A DNA stretch of 64,000 bases, taken from NCBI GenBank assembly GCA_016841605.1, contig JAENYV010000001.1, positions 493,056 through 557,055 on the forward strand. The letters run 5' to 3'. The notes under the pieces were generated by a model, which saw nothing but the letters and a program-made list of their open reading frames with translations, was not told the origin of the DNA and searched no databases. Of the stretch, positions 24,571 through 34,485 are shown piece by piece (positions within the stretch are counted from its first letter, which is position 1; every line of letters begins with the position of its first letter). Both the position numbers and the translations under genes were made by a program. Source of the stretch: Dethiobacter alkaliphilus (lineage in GTDB: Bacteria; Bacillota; Dethiobacteria; DTU022; UBA8154).

Positions 24571-25803
24571 GTGATTGATATTTCTTTGTTACCGGAACGA
24601 GGGGGACTTTTCCCCGGTTATCTGCTTGTCATAATTAAAGGTCGGGGGATTGCCAGGTTAATGAACCTGACGATAAGAGAAGGCATTCATTTCCGCGATC
24701 TCCGTTCCCAGGGCGAAACAATAACAGTAAAAGTTTCTCCCCGGGATTTTAAAAGGTTACGTCCTCTTTTAAGAAGAACAGGCTGTACCGTGCATATTCT
24801 TGAGAAAAAAGGAGGACTTCAGCTTTCCTTAGCGGGAAAACACCGCAGGGGATTTTTATTTGGTCTTATTCTTTTCTGTTTTCTCCTTTATTTTCTTTCT
24901 TCTTTTATCTGGAATATCAACGTTTCAGGCAATGAGAAGGTCAGTAAAGATGAAATTCTGGGAGTTCTGGAGAGAAATGGAGTAAGTAAAGGCATATTAA
25001 AGAAACAACTGGACCTTTCTCAGCTGGAAAGAGCCATCCTTTTGGATATCGAAGAATTAAGCTGGGTTGGTTCACGAGTCAGGGGAGTGTACCTGGAGAT
25101 CCAGGTCGTTGAACGTCTCAGAGAGCCTGTAGAGACGGATATGGTCGACCTGGTTGCCTCCAAGGACGGTTTGGTTGTGGATATTCTTGTTTTAGCCGGC
25201 AAAGCGGCGGTGGAGGCCGGGGAAACCGTTCAGAAAGGACAATTGCTTATTTCCGGTTTGGTGCCGATGGCTGAAGATCCGGACCGGGAGTTACAAGATG
25301 AGACACAAGATAGTGCATTGATCCCGGAGGGCAGAGTAAAAGCGCGGGGTATGGTCGAGGCCCTGGTCTGGTACGAGGCTTTTGCAGAGGTTCCCCTTTA
25401 TGTGGTGGATAAGGTGAAGACCGGCAATATGATCCGTTCCTTTTCTTTCTCTGTGAACAATAAGGACTATCATTTGTGGGGACCCAAAGATGTCCCCTAC
25501 CGTAATTATGAGATTGAAAAAATAAGGCATGCACTTGTATGGAGGAATCTACGTTTTCCTGTCGAACTAGTAAGTAATAAATGCAGGGAATTATCTGTTA
25601 ACGCCAGAACGATCCCCCCGTGGGAGGCCTTGCAGGAAGCCAGAAATCAAGCTTTGCGGGAAGTAAACCTTCAACTCCCCCGGGGCGGGGCTTCCATTAA
25701 GAAAAGATATGTAGATGATTATTATTTTTTAGAGTTGGGAACTGTGGGAACTCGTGTTATGATAGAAACGCAGGAAGATATTGCAGTACCGTTAAATAGT
25801 TAA
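24571..25803 (+). CDS. yqfD: Sporulation protein YqfD
   Basis: 410 aa with GTG start behind GGGGAAG. A cytoplasmic N-terminal part (residues 1-88) is followed by one membrane helix (GFLFGLILFCFLLYFLSSF, 92-110) and a large extracytoplasmic part containing a POTRA/FtsQ-like segment (NVSGNEKVSKDEILGVLERNGV). YqfD is required for efficient spore formation in Bacillus-type organisms. It lies 21 bp after yqfC and 37 bp before phoH. Confidence 0.92.
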   Translation: MIDISLLPERGGLFPGYLLVIIKGRGIARLMNLTIREGIHFRDLRSQGETITVKVSPRDFKRLRPLLRRTGCTVHILEKKGGLQLSLAGKHRRGFLFGLILFCFLLYFLSSFIWNINVSGNEKVSKDEILGVLERNGVSKGILKKQLDLSQLERAILLDIEELSWVGSRVRGVYLEIQVVERLREPVETDMVDLVASKDGLVVDILVLAGKAAVEAGETVQKGQLLISGLVPMAEDPDRELQDETQDSALIPEGRVKARGMVEALVWYEAFAEVPLYVVDKVKTGNMIRSFSFSVNNKDYHLWGPKDVPYRNYEIEKIRHALVWRNLRFPVELVSNKCRELSVNARTIPPWEALQEARNQALREVNLQLPRGGASIKKRYVDDYYFLELGTVGTRVMIETQEDIAVPLNS

Positions 25804-25840
25804 ATAAAATTCCCCTGGAATCAGGGAGGGATGTATTTTC

Positions 25841-26809
25841 TTGATCGAAAAACAAGTAGAATCCAGGGTTTTTTTGCAGGATACGGATGAGATATTTGCC
25901 TTGCTGGGAAAATTCGATGAACACCTTTCTCTTATTGAGGATACTTTTACGGTTAAGGTTATCCCCAGAGGAGATGAGCTGGTGGTTCAAGGTGCAAAAG
26001 AAGAGGTAGAGGAAGTCTTTTCGTTTTTGCAGGAACTTTTGGCGTTAATTCGGGGGGGACATCTTCTGACAACTCACGAGTTTCTTTACGGGTTAAAATT
26101 GGCCCGGCGAGGAGAAACCAGGGAGATTAAAAACCTCTTGAATGATCTTGTTGTCGTGACTGAACGTGGGAAGCATATTTTACCCAAAACTTTGGGGCAG
26201 AAAAAATATGTCGAATCTCTGCGGAGCCACGACATTGTTTTTGGCATCGGTCCGGCGGGAACGGGTAAGACATACCTGGCGCTCGCTATGGCGGTTTCCG
26301 CCCTGAAGAACAAGGTTGTTCAACGGCTGGTTTTAACCAGACCGGCTGTTGAGGCCGGTGAACATCTGGGGTTTTTGCCCGGCGATCTTCAGGATAAGGT
26401 CGACCCTTACCTGCGACCTCTCTACGATGCTCTTTATGATCTGATGGGAGTGGAGACTTTCTTAAAAAACAGGGAAAAGGGAATTATTGAGGTTGCTCCC
26501 CTGGCGTATATGCGGGGTAGAACATTGGATGATTCTTTTATTATCCTTGATGAAGCACAAAATACTACGTCGGAACAGATGAAAATGTTTTTAACACGGA
26601 TGGGGTTCGGCTCCAAAGCGGTTATAACAGGAGATATTACGCAGGTTGATCTCCCTCACGGAAAGTATTCGGGATTGCTTGAGGTCATGGAGGTTCTTAA
26701 AAAAATAAAAGAAATTTCCTTTGTTCATCTTACTGATGACGATGTTGTTCGTCATAACCTGGTCCAGAAAATAATTCAAGCTTATGCCGGATACGTAAAT
26801 AAACCATAG
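25841..26809 (+). CDS. phoH: PhoH family ATPase
   Basis: 322 aa, TTG start behind AGGGAGGG. Walker A FGIGPAGTGKTYLALAMAV near residues 135-153, Walker B DSFIILDEAQNTT near 230, and TGDITQVDLP near 264. PhoH/PhoL ATPases have RNA-helicase-like cores and are linked genetically to YbeY and rRNA maturation, which fits the downstream ybeY. Confidence 0.95.
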   Translation: MIEKQVESRVFLQDTDEIFALLGKFDEHLSLIEDTFTVKVIPRGDELVVQGAKEEVEEVFSFLQELLALIRGGHLLTTHEFLYGLKLARRGETREIKNLLNDLVVVTERGKHILPKTLGQKKYVESLRSHDIVFGIGPAGTGKTYLALAMAVSALKNKVVQRLVLTRPAVEAGEHLGFLPGDLQDKVDPYLRPLYDALYDLMGVETFLKNREKGIIEVAPLAYMRGRTLDDSFIILDEAQNTTSEQMKMFLTRMGFGSKAVITGDITQVDLPHGKYSGLLEVMEVLKKIKEISFVHLTDDDVVRHNLVQKIIQAYAGYVNKP

Positions 26810-26855
26810 TTTACGTAAGTATTTTCGAAATGCTAAAGAGGGATAAACCAAAGCC

Positions 26856-29000
26856 ATGGCGTTTTTGTTAAAACTTAAAAAGATTATAAAGATACCTTTT
26901 TCCCTGACAAAGAGCAAACACGGCCAAAGAATACTTTTGGGCATTGGTCTTTTTCTTTTTATTTACTTTTTTCTTCTTTTCTCTATTATGCCTCTCGGTG
27001 TCTCCGTAGAACTGGGCATACCAAGTCCAAAAACCATTTACGCGCCCAGGGAGGCTATTGATTATTATTCGACGGGTAAGCTCCGGGAAGAGGCTGCACT
27101 GGCTGTCGGGGAAGCCTTTGATTATGATCCTGCGGTACTGGAAGAAGGAAGGAACGCTCTGAACAGCTTTTTCCAGGAAGTTAAAAAAATTAAAGGTATG
27201 GATAATTTAAGCAGAGAGGAGAAAACGGTTCTTTTTCGGGACAGGATGGATGCCGGCATGCCCGAAGATTTTTTTCCTGCTCTTCTGGAACTGAGCGAAA
27301 CCAGTCTGGACGAGCTGCAAGCCAGTATTGAAAAAATTTTTATGGAGATAACGACACAGGGAATTAAGGAAAATGGGGAGCAAGCAGCATTAAGACAAGC
27401 CTTCCAGGATATTAACTTACTTTCTTTCAATTCCGAAATAAGACAGGGCATGGAAATTCTTCTCTATCCCCTGCTGAAGCCGAATATGATTTTTAACCCC
27501 GAAATGACGGAAACGAACCGGGAGCTGGCCAGACAGTCTGTGGAACCGGTCAGAATTTTAAAAAATTCCTTAATTGTTCAGGAAGGCGAAAAAGTAACGG
27601 AACGACATATTGCCCAACTGGAAACCCTGGGCCTCCTGGGACCGCGAGTATATACCAGCGGTTATTTCGGTCTTTTCTTTATTCTGCTTATTCTTTATGT
27701 TATCGTCATGTTCTACCTTTTCCTTTTCCATCGTGATATTTGGGAGAATGTAACCCACCTGACCTTACTGAGCCTGATTGTAGTTTTAACTTTAACTTTT
27801 GGTCTGGCTGGCCGGTATTTTAGCGGTTACCTGATGCCGGTAGCAATGGCCGGTATTTTGCTGACGGTTCTTTTCAGTTCCCGTTTGGCAATTTTCATGA
27901 ATATTATTTTATCGCTTCTCCTGGGCTTTATTGTGGACGGAGAATTTACTTTTATTTTTATTACTTTGCTGGGAGGCCTGGTGGCAATTTACAGCGTTTC
28001 CCACTTGCAGCGGCGTTTTGACCTGACCAAAGCAGGAATATATGTTGCCGCAGTAAATATGGTTTCAATTATCGCCACTTTTCTTCTTTTTAAAGGGTTT
28101 CAATTGGAATACGAGTATATCAGGGAATTCAGCATAGGTGTGCTGGCAGGAATCGGAAGCGGTCTTTTTTCTGCCGTTATGGCTATTGGCCTGCTTCCTT
28201 TTCTGGAAAGTGCTTTTGGCCTGACGACGGCAATAACACTCCTGGAACTCGCGGACCCCGGACATCCCCTTTTGCGCAAGCTTCTGATGGAGACCCCGGG
28301 AACATACCATCACAGTATTATGGTGGGTAACCTTGCGGAGGCTGCAGCCGAGGCCATTCAGGCCGATCCTCTTCTCTCCAGGGTAGCTGCTTTTTATCAT
28401 GATATCGGGAAAATTAAGAGGCCTTACTTTTTTGTTGAAAACCAGTTTACCGGGGAAAACCCTCATAATAAAATCTCTCCGAATTTAAGCTCCCTTATTA
28501 TCCGTTCCCATGTCAAGGACGGACTGGAATTTGCCAGGGAAGCAAAGCTGCCGCTGCCGATCAGGGAAATTATTCAGCAGCATCATGGGACAACATTAAT
28601 TTCCTTTTTTTATCAGCAAGCTGTGAATAATGCAGGTAAAGACAAAAATGAAAAAGGTAATCAGCTTTTACCTGAAGACGAGTATCGTTACGAAGGTCCT
28701 TTACCTCAGACAAAAGAAGCGGCTATACTTCTTTTGGCAGATTCAGTCGAGGCCGCGGTCCGTTCCCTTTCCCATCCCATGCCGGGTAGAATTGAAAGTA
28801 TGGTTAGACGTATTATTAAAGAAAAGCTCAATGACGGGCAATTTGACGAAGCTCCTTTGACTTTAAAAGATTTAGATAAAATTGGGGATACTTTTGTATA
28901 TATTCTCTCCGGGGTTTATCATCAGCGGATTGAATACCCGGAGAAAGAATTAAGGGCGGACCTGGAGAGGGGGAAACAAAAAAATGGCAGTACTGGTTAA
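26856..29000 (+). CDS. pgpH: Seven-TM HD-family cyclic-di-AMP phosphodiesterase PgpH (YqfF)
   Basis: 714 aa. One N-terminal helix (residues 30-48), an extracellular 7TMR-HDED domain (about 55-265), a bundle of seven helices (about 268-460), then a cytoplasmic HD domain: HSIMVGNLAEAAAEA near 487, FYHDIGK near 514, QQHHGT near 572. PgpH cleaves c-di-AMP to pApA in Firmicutes. The stop overlaps the start of ybeY by 17 bp. Confidence 0.93.
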   Translation: MAFLLKLKKIIKIPFSLTKSKHGQRILLGIGLFLFIYFFLLFSIMPLGVSVELGIPSPKTIYAPREAIDYYSTGKLREEAALAVGEAFDYDPAVLEEGRNALNSFFQEVKKIKGMDNLSREEKTVLFRDRMDAGMPEDFFPALLELSETSLDELQASIEKIFMEITTQGIKENGEQAALRQAFQDINLLSFNSEIRQGMEILLYPLLKPNMIFNPEMTETNRELARQSVEPVRILKNSLIVQEGEKVTERHIAQLETLGLLGPRVYTSGYFGLFFILLILYVIVMFYLFLFHRDIWENVTHLTLLSLIVVLTLTFGLAGRYFSGYLMPVAMAGILLTVLFSSRLAIFMNIILSLLLGFIVDGEFTFIFITLLGGLVAIYSVSHLQRRFDLTKAGIYVAAVNMVSIIATFLLFKGFQLEYEYIREFSIGVLAGIGSGLFSAVMAIGLLPFLESAFGLTTAITLLELADPGHPLLRKLLMETPGTYHHSIMVGNLAEAAAEAIQADPLLSRVAAFYHDIGKIKRPYFFVENQFTGENPHNKISPNLSSLIIRSHVKDGLEFAREAKLPLPIREIIQQHHGTTLISFFYQQAVNNAGKDKNEKGNQLLPEDEYRYEGPLPQTKEAAILLLADSVEAAVRSLSHPMPGRIESMVRRIIKEKLNDGQFDEAPLTLKDLDKIGDTFVYILSGVYHQRIEYPEKELRADLERGKQKNGSTG

Positions 29001-29430
29001 TAATATACAAGAGAAGGTGGTTGTACCGGCAGAGCTTACAAAACTCCTGGAGGAAGTCGGCGAGTTTGTTTTGCGTATGGAAGGTTACCCGGTGGAAAGC
29101 GAAGTAAGTATTGTTTTGGTAGATAACAGCAATATTCGGGCGTTAAATTTAACTTACAGGGGTTATGATTCTCCAACCGATGTTCTTTCTTTTTGTCTCT
29201 CCGATGGTCTGACCGGGCAGGAGAATGATCAAATTCTTGGGGATGTTGTTATCTCTATGGAGAAAGCAAAAGAGCAGGCCCGGGAATATGGACAAACTCT
29301 AGAGCGAGAGGTTGCTTTTTTAGCTTTACATGGTATACTTCACCTTATAGGCTATAACCACGATACCCTGGTGTCGGAAGCGGAAATGAAAGAAAAACAG
29401 GATTTTGTCTTAAAGTACTTTAAGCTGTAA
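28984..29430 (+). CDS. ybeY: Endoribonuclease YbeY, 16S rRNA maturation
   Basis: 148 aa. The zinc-binding motif HGILHLIGYNHD (H-x3-H-x5-H) is intact near residue 119, and SPTDVLSF near 62 is the second family block. It is a single-strand-specific RNase involved in 16S 3' end processing and ribosome quality control. Start inside pgpH with GGAGAGGGG just upstream. Confidence 0.96.
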   Translation: MAVLVNNIQEKVVVPAELTKLLEEVGEFVLRMEGYPVESEVSIVLVDNSNIRALNLTYRGYDSPTDVLSFCLSDGLTGQENDQILGDVVISMEKAKEQAREYGQTLEREVAFLALHGILHLIGYNHDTLVSEAEMKEKQDFVLKYFKL

Positions 29431-29447
29431 ATAATTAAATTTACAGG

Positions 29448-29810
29448 ATGATAAAGATGAAGCATACAACTTTCATCGGAAGTTTCAAAGATGCATTAAA
29501 GGGGCTATTTTTTGTTATTCGTCATGAAAGAAATATGGGTTTTCATCTTATTGCTGCCGCATTAGCTTTAGCGGCATCTTTGTATTATAAAATAGACAGA
29601 CTAGAACTGCTCTTTGTTTTTTCAGCTATCTTCCTGGTCTTTCTTACGGAAATGTTTAATACTGCCCTGGAAAAGCTGGTTGATCTGCATACCAGGGAGT
29701 ATCATCCTCTGGCCAGGATTGCCAAGAGGGTAGCGGCCGGAGCAGTGTTATGCGCGGCTTTTTTTGCAATTGTGGTCGCCTACCTTGTTTTTGCAGATAA
29801 AATGTGGTAA
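29448..29810 (+). CDS. dgkA: Diacylglycerol or undecaprenol kinase, DgkA type
   Basis: About 120 aa, three membrane helices. The active-site segment EMFNTALEKLVD (E-x-x-N-T-A-x-E) near residue 64 and HPLARIAKRVAAGAVL near 85 identify the DgkA family; Gram-positive members phosphorylate undecaprenol and recycle the cell-wall lipid carrier. The ATG at 29457, nine bases inside, is also a good start because AGGATG precedes it at better spacing. Confidence 0.92.
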   Translation: MIKMKHTTFIGSFKDALKGLFFVIRHERNMGFHLIAAALALAASLYYKIDRLELLFVFSAIFLVFLTEMFNTALEKLVDLHTREYHPLARIAKRVAAGAVLCAAFFAIVVAYLVFADKMW

Positions 29811-29908
29811 ACCGGAAGTTAGGAGCTTAGAAGCCGGGAGCCGTCATGAAAAAACGATTTTATCATCTTTTCTATTTAGAGGACTAGATTGTATGGGGGG
29901 GTTGAAAA

Positions 29909-30955
29909 GTGAAGTCCGGTTCCAGTCATCCAGTTGTAGACAATAAAATTATGATTCTTTTTATTGCGGTGCTGATTCTTAATACGGTTATGGTCGGATT
30001 TAATTTTAACTTTATTTACTCCCGTTATACGGATGCGAAAGAACAAGTCGTCTACAAACAGGTTGTGGCCCAGGATTTGTTGGAATACAGCAAGAAGCTT
30101 GCCCAGGATCTTGGAGTTCAGGATAGACCTTCAGTAAGAGAGGTATTGGCAGACTTTAACTATGAGATTGACCTGGCTAAAGACAGTGACGAACTATCAA
30201 GAGTAATTTTCAACAGCAGCCGGCAGGTGCAGGAAACCATCCTGAGGGAATGGGATACTCTTTTTCGGGAAAAGATTATAAATTTAATTAACCAGGATGA
30301 GAATCTCAAAAAAACTACGGAAAAAACGGAGTTTACCTTACGGATTTCCAGTTTAGAAGGGGCTGTTTGCGATCCTGAGCTTTTGCGCGAAGAAACGCTC
30401 ATTGAGGTTAACAACCTCTATACGGAAGGAGGCATGACACAGGAACAGGTTTTTCGTATTGAGGTGGAAGAGGGGCGGAGCCGCATGGTCGTCCCGTATA
30501 ATCCTTTGGATTATATCCAATCGTTAACGGAAGAGATTGACACATTGAGGGTAAATTTGCATGAAGTCAGGGTTGCTTCAGGTTTTGCCGAAATGTCCGG
30601 TCCCGGAATTATTATTAAATTTTATGATGCTCAAAACGGATTTGAAGCCAGTGATATTATCCACGATTCGGATGTCCGGGACATGGTCAACGAATTATTT
30701 GCCGCAGGAGCAAAGGGCGTGTCAGTCGGCGGTCAGCGTCTTATTGCCACATCCCCTATTCGTTGTGTAGGACCGGTAATCAGGGTGAATCAAAAAGAAA
30801 TATCCGCCAATCCGGTTGTTATTGAAGCGGTCGGTGAACCTGAAGTTCTCTCCAGCGGCCTGGATATTATTCGTTTTTCGCTGGAATTTCATCGCAACTT
30901 CCGTATTGATATCGAGGAAAAAGAAAATATTATTTTGCCTCCGTACAGGAATTAG
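29909..30955 (+). CDS. DUF881 family membrane-anchored protein
   Basis: 348 aa from a GTG. A single N-terminal helix (residues about 14-34) and a long helical segment precede the C-terminal DUF881 domain (about 215-340): MSGPGIIIKFYDA, HDSDVRDMVNELFAAGAKGVSV, RLIATSPIRCVGP. DUF881 (YlxW/YlxX-like) proteins are extracytoplasmic, of unknown function, and usually lie in cell-division or sporulation operons. Location between dgkA and cdd is not the usual B. subtilis order, so it is a lineage-specific insertion. The middle region (70-200) is unusual and not recognised. Confidence 0.8.
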   Translation: MKSGSSHPVVDNKIMILFIAVLILNTVMVGFNFNFIYSRYTDAKEQVVYKQVVAQDLLEYSKKLAQDLGVQDRPSVREVLADFNYEIDLAKDSDELSRVIFNSSRQVQETILREWDTLFREKIINLINQDENLKKTTEKTEFTLRISSLEGAVCDPELLREETLIEVNNLYTEGGMTQEQVFRIEVEEGRSRMVVPYNPLDYIQSLTEEIDTLRVNLHEVRVASGFAEMSGPGIIIKFYDAQNGFEASDIIHDSDVRDMVNELFAAGAKGVSVGGQRLIATSPIRCVGPVIRVNQKEISANPVVIEAVGEPEVLSSGLDIIRFSLEFHRNFRIDIEEKENIILPPYRN

Positions 30956-30964
30956 GAGGTTAAG

Positions 30965-31351
30965 ATGAACAGAGACGAAGAGAAGCTTTTACAGGAAGCC
31001 GGGAAAGTTCTTCCACTGGCTTATGCCCCTTATTCAAACTACAGGGTTGCCGCGGCTATCCTGACTGAAGACGGAAAAATATTTACAGGTGTAAATGTGG
31101 AAAACGCTTCTTACGGCCTGACTATCTGCGCCGAAAGAGCAGCCGTGTTTGCGGCCGTTTCCGCAGGTTGCCGTTCTTTTTCACACCTTGTTATTACCGC
31201 GGATGACGAAGATAATTTACCCTTTCCATGCGGGGCATGCCGTCAGGTCCTGAGGGAATTTTCCCCTGATCTGAAAATAATTGTGGCAGGGAAGGGGAAA
31301 ACTTTTTCTATGTCTCTGGCCGAGCTTTTGCCTTATTCTTTTCAACTTTAG
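30965..31351 (+). CDS. cdd: Cytidine deaminase
   Basis: 128 aa. The zinc ligands and catalytic Glu are in TICAERAAVFAAV (near 53) and PCGACRQVLREF (near 87). It deaminates cytidine and deoxycytidine for pyrimidine salvage. ATG preceded by AGGAGG at 7 bp; located just before era, as in B. subtilis. Confidence 0.96.
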   Translation: MNRDEEKLLQEAGKVLPLAYAPYSNYRVAAAILTEDGKIFTGVNVENASYGLTICAERAAVFAAVSAGCRSFSHLVITADDEDNLPFPCGACRQVLREFSPDLKIIVAGKGKTFSMSLAELLPYSFQL

Positions 31352-31400
31352 ACGTTAGAAGACTTTCGATTTTTGACTATCTTTAAAAAGAGGGACGTAA

Positions 31401-32282
31401 ATGTTTGTATCGGGTTTTGTTTCTGTTGTAGGTCGCCCCAATGTGGGAAAATCTACCTTAATTAACTCTTTTTTGGGGAAGAAAGTCCTGATTGTGTCTC
31501 CCAAACCGCAGACAACCAGAGATCGCATTCAGGCTGTTCTTACAAACGAAAGAGGCCAGCTTATTTTTCTTGATACTCCCGGAATGCATAAAGCCAGGAA
31601 TAAGCTGGGAGATTACATGGTAAATACGGCCAGGAGCTCCTTACAAGACGTTGATCTCATTCTCTTTGTGGTGGAAGCTTCTGCACCGCCCGGCCCGGGA
31701 GATGCACATATTGTTAATTATTTGCGCGAAGTGCGAACCCCGGTTTTCCTGGTGATAAATAAAATTGATGAGGCTTTGGAAGGATTTAACGAGAAACAGC
31801 TTCCTCTCTACCGTAAGCTGTTTGATTTTCGCGGAGTCTTTTCCGTTTCAGCCCGAACGGGAGAGAATCTGGAACAGTTATTGCGTGAGATTATGACAAT
31901 CATGCCTCCCGGACCCTCTTATTTTCCCCCGGAAATGGTTACGGACCGTCCGGAGCAGTTTCTGGTCGGGGAGATAATACGGGAAAAAATTATTCTGTGT
32001 ACCAAAGAAGAAATTCCCTATTCGGTGGCAGTGGAGATAAACCGCATGGAGCTGCAGGATAACGGGTTGCTTGTTATTGAAGCTGTTATCTTTGTAGAGA
32101 AAAAGTCACAAAAAAGGATCGTAATCGGAAAAGACGGCAATATGCTGAAACAAATCGGGACAGCGGCCCGACTGGAATTGGAGAAGTTTTTAGGGAGTCA
32201 CCTTTACCTGAATCTTTGGGTTAAAGTTAAAAAAGACTGGCGGCAGAAGGAGAGTGTATTGCGGCAGCTGGGTTATTATTAG
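31401..32282 (+). CDS. era: GTPase Era
   Basis: 293 aa. GTPase motifs G1 GRPNVGKST, G3 DTPG and G4 NKID are intact, with a C-terminal KH domain (IVIGKDGNMLKQIG near 240). Era binds the 3' end of 16S rRNA and couples 30S assembly to growth. Upstream AAAAAGAGGGACG gives the ribosome site. Confidence 0.97.
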   Translation: MFVSGFVSVVGRPNVGKSTLINSFLGKKVLIVSPKPQTTRDRIQAVLTNERGQLIFLDTPGMHKARNKLGDYMVNTARSSLQDVDLILFVVEASAPPGPGDAHIVNYLREVRTPVFLVINKIDEALEGFNEKQLPLYRKLFDFRGVFSVSARTGENLEQLLREIMTIMPPGPSYFPPEMVTDRPEQFLVGEIIREKIILCTKEEIPYSVAVEINRMELQDNGLLVIEAVIFVEKKSQKRIVIGKDGNMLKQIGTAARLELEKFLGSHLYLNLWVKVKKDWRQKESVLRQLGYY

Positions 32283-32293
32283 TCTGGTGGTGC

Positions 32294-33055
32294 ATGATAT
32301 TGAAGCATTTGCAGACCAGGGCGCTGGTCTTGAGATCCCGCCCGTTTGGCGAGAAAGACAGGTTGTTAACTCTTCTTTCCCTGGAAATGGGGAAGATAAG
32401 TGCCAGGGCTCCCGGTGCCCGCAATGTCAAAAGCAAATTGTCCGCGGGGGTTGAACCTTTTACCTGTGCATCGTTTCTTCTTTACCGGGGAAAATCCCTT
32501 TATACAATCACTCAGTTGCAAGTCGAAGAGCCATATGTGAATATCAGGGGAAATATTCGTGATTATGCCCTGGGACTGTATCTTGCCGAGCTGGTGGAAA
32601 AAACAGTGGAGGAAGGAGAAGCATGTCCGGAAATTTTCAGGCTTCTGGCGAGCTGCTGGCTTCTTTTAAATGAACAAAAAGGTGACAGGGATCTTCTGGC
32701 CCGTTTTTTTGAGTTGAATCTGCTTAATCTTCTCGGATATTGTCCCCATTTTGAAGACTGTATTTTTTGTGGAAACACAAAAGGTCCCTTTTTCTGGGAT
32801 AAAAGCGCGGGGGGCATTTTTTGTAAACCTTGCTCCACAGACCGGGTTTCTTTTCCTCTCTCCGGAGGAGCTATCGCCTTTCTCCGGAGTTTTTTATCCC
32901 TCTCAACCGGTAAAATTGTCAACCTGCGTGCGCCGGTTGGACAAAAAAAAGAGTTACAGGCATTTCTACAGCACTATTTCCACTACTGGACCGGGACCGG
33001 GTCTTTTAAAACGCTGGAGTTCTTACAAAAAATTAATGGCAGCAAGGGGGGATAA
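32294..33055 (+). CDS. recO: DNA repair protein RecO
   Basis: 253 aa. N-terminal OB fold (LQTRALVLRSRPFGEKDRLL), helical core, and a zinc site formed by CPHFEDCIFCG and GIFCKPC (residues 155-180). RecO loads RecA on SSB-coated DNA with RecR. It follows era by 11 bp, the common Firmicute arrangement. Confidence 0.95.
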   Translation: MILKHLQTRALVLRSRPFGEKDRLLTLLSLEMGKISARAPGARNVKSKLSAGVEPFTCASFLLYRGKSLYTITQLQVEEPYVNIRGNIRDYALGLYLAELVEKTVEEGEACPEIFRLLASCWLLLNEQKGDRDLLARFFELNLLNLLGYCPHFEDCIFCGNTKGPFFWDKSAGGIFCKPCSTDRVSFPLSGGAIAFLRSFLSLSTGKIVNLRAPVGQKKELQAFLQHYFHYWTGTGSFKTLEFLQKINGSKGG

Positions 33056-33102
33056 GAAACGGTATAAAATGCCAGACTAAAAAAAAGACTAAGGGGAAAG
33101 GA

Positions 33103-33462
33103 ATGTCCGGCATGGGAATAAACCTGGAAGAAGTGGAGTTTTTAAAGGCCAGGGCTAAGTTAAATTACCGGGAAGTGGTCGAAGTCCTGGAAGAGGCGGG
33201 GGGCGATCTTCTGGAAGCGATGGCTTTGCTGGAAGAAAAAGGTATAAAATTTACATCGGATGATGAAGATGAATCAATCTGCCAAAAGCTCTGGAAGAGG
33301 AGCAAAAGTATCAAAATTAAAGTAAACGGGCCGGAGGGGACGGTTTGCCGTATCCCTTTGCCTCTGGGTGTTGCTGCTGTCGCGGCATTCCCTCGCCTGG
33401 CAGTGTGGGGAGGCCTTGGGCTTATCCTGGCACGCTGTTTTTTGGAAATTGAGTCAAGGTAA
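33103..33462 (+). CDS. UBA/TS-N-like plus DUF4342 protein
   Basis: 119 aa. The first 45 residues (VEFLKARAKLNYREVVEVLEEAGGDLLEAMALLEE) look like a UBA/TS-N helical domain; the second part (SIKIKVNGPEGTVCRIPLPLGV, then a hydrophobic AAVAAFPRLAVWGGLGLILA) fits DUF4342. Function unknown. It sits between recO and glyQ. Confidence 0.75.
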   Translation: MSGMGINLEEVEFLKARAKLNYREVVEVLEEAGGDLLEAMALLEEKGIKFTSDDEDESICQKLWKRSKSIKIKVNGPEGTVCRIPLPLGVAAVAAFPRLAVWGGLGLILARCFLEIESR

Positions 33463-33486
33463 ATTTTTATAGTTTTTTTCTTCATC

Positions 33487-33515
33487 TTGACACCCGGACA
33501 ACTTTTTGGTAATTT
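33487..33515 (+). promoter_or_regulatory. Possible promoter before glyQ
   Basis: TTGACA (33487-33492), 17 bp, TAATTT (33510-33515). The -10 is a weak match; start of transcription would be near 33522, just before the hairpin at 33534. Confidence 0.4.
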
Positions 33516-33533
33516 TAGAGCGAATTAATGCTT

Positions 33534-33556
33534 ACCTTGAAGAGCAAGGTTTTTTT
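33534..33556 (+). terminator. Short terminator upstream of glyQ
   Basis: Six-bp stem ACCTTG/CAAGGT with AAGAG loop and six further T residues. It probably ends the phoH-to-DUF4342 transcripts; it lies downstream of a possible promoter, so attenuation is conceivable. Confidence 0.6.
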
Positions 33557-33579
33557 AATTCCCAGTTAGGAGGCGCATT

Positions 33580-34458
33580 ATGAATTTTCAGGAGTTAATC
33601 ATGAAGCTCCAGAGCTTTTGGACGCGGCAGGGATGTTTAATCCGGCAGCCTTATGATGTGGAAAAAGGGGCTGGGACAATGAACCCTGCCACTTTTTTAC
33701 GTTCTCTGGGGCCCCGTCCCTGGAAAGTAGCGTATGTCGAACCTTCACGACGGCCGGCAGACGGACGCTACGGTCAGAATCCCAACCGTCTTTACCAGCA
33801 TCACCAATATCAGGTTATCCTGAAGCCTGCACCGGAGAATATTCAGGATCTTTATCTGGCCAGTTTGGCGGAACTGGGACTAAATCCCAAAGAGCATGAT
33901 ATCCGTTTTGTGGAAGATGACTGGGAATCTCCGACCCTGGGTGCCTGGGGCCTGGGATGGGAAGTCTGGCTGGATGGGATGGAGATTACGCAGTTTACTT
34001 ATTTTCAACAAGTCGGAGGTTTTGACCTGGCCTTAATTCCTGTGGAACTGACCTATGGACTGGAAAGAATCTCGATGTATATTCAGGATTGCGACAATGT
34101 TTTTGACCTGGAATATGCTGATGGAATAAAGTATGGCGATATCTTCCATAAAGCTGAAGAAGAACATTCCCGCTACAGTTTTGAAGAGGCGGAACCTACC
34201 CTTATCCTGGATCTTTTCTCTCTATACGAAAAGGAAGCAACAAGGCTGCTGGAGAAGGGGATTGTCTTACCTGCTTATGATTACGTTTTAAAATGCTCTC
34301 ATACTTTTAATATTTTAGATGCTCGTGGAGCTATCAGCGTTACAGAGCGTACAGGCTATATCGCCCGTATACGGGAAATGGCCCGCCGATGCGGCCGCTG
34401 CTTTCTGGAACAGGGAGAAGAGGAAGAGGCTTTGGCCGGGGTAGGGACCGAGGAATGA
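33580..34458 (+). CDS. glyQ: Glycyl-tRNA synthetase alpha subunit
   Basis: 292 aa. [17 protein letters not shown] at the N-terminus, [39 protein letters not shown] and QVGGFDL are hallmarks of the bacterial alpha2beta2 GlyRS catalytic subunit. AGGAGGCGCATT precedes the ATG. The partner glyS follows after 27 bp. No T-box leader fits in the 117-bp spacer. Confidence 0.98.
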   Translation: MNFQELIMKLQSFWTRQGCLIRQPYDVEKGAGTMNPATFLRSLGPRPWKVAYVEPSRRPADGRYGQNPNRLYQHHQYQVILKPAPENIQDLYLASLAELGLNPKEHDIRFVEDDWESPTLGAWGLGWEVWLDGMEITQFTYFQQVGGFDLALIPVELTYGLERISMYIQDCDNVFDLEYADGIKYGDIFHKAEEEHSRYSFEEAEPTLILDLFSLYEKEATRLLEKGIVLPAYDYVLKCSHTFNILDARGAISVTERTGYIARIREMARRCGRCFLEQGEEEEALAGVGTEE

Positions 34459-34485
34459 AACAGTATATAATGAGGAGGCGGAGAA

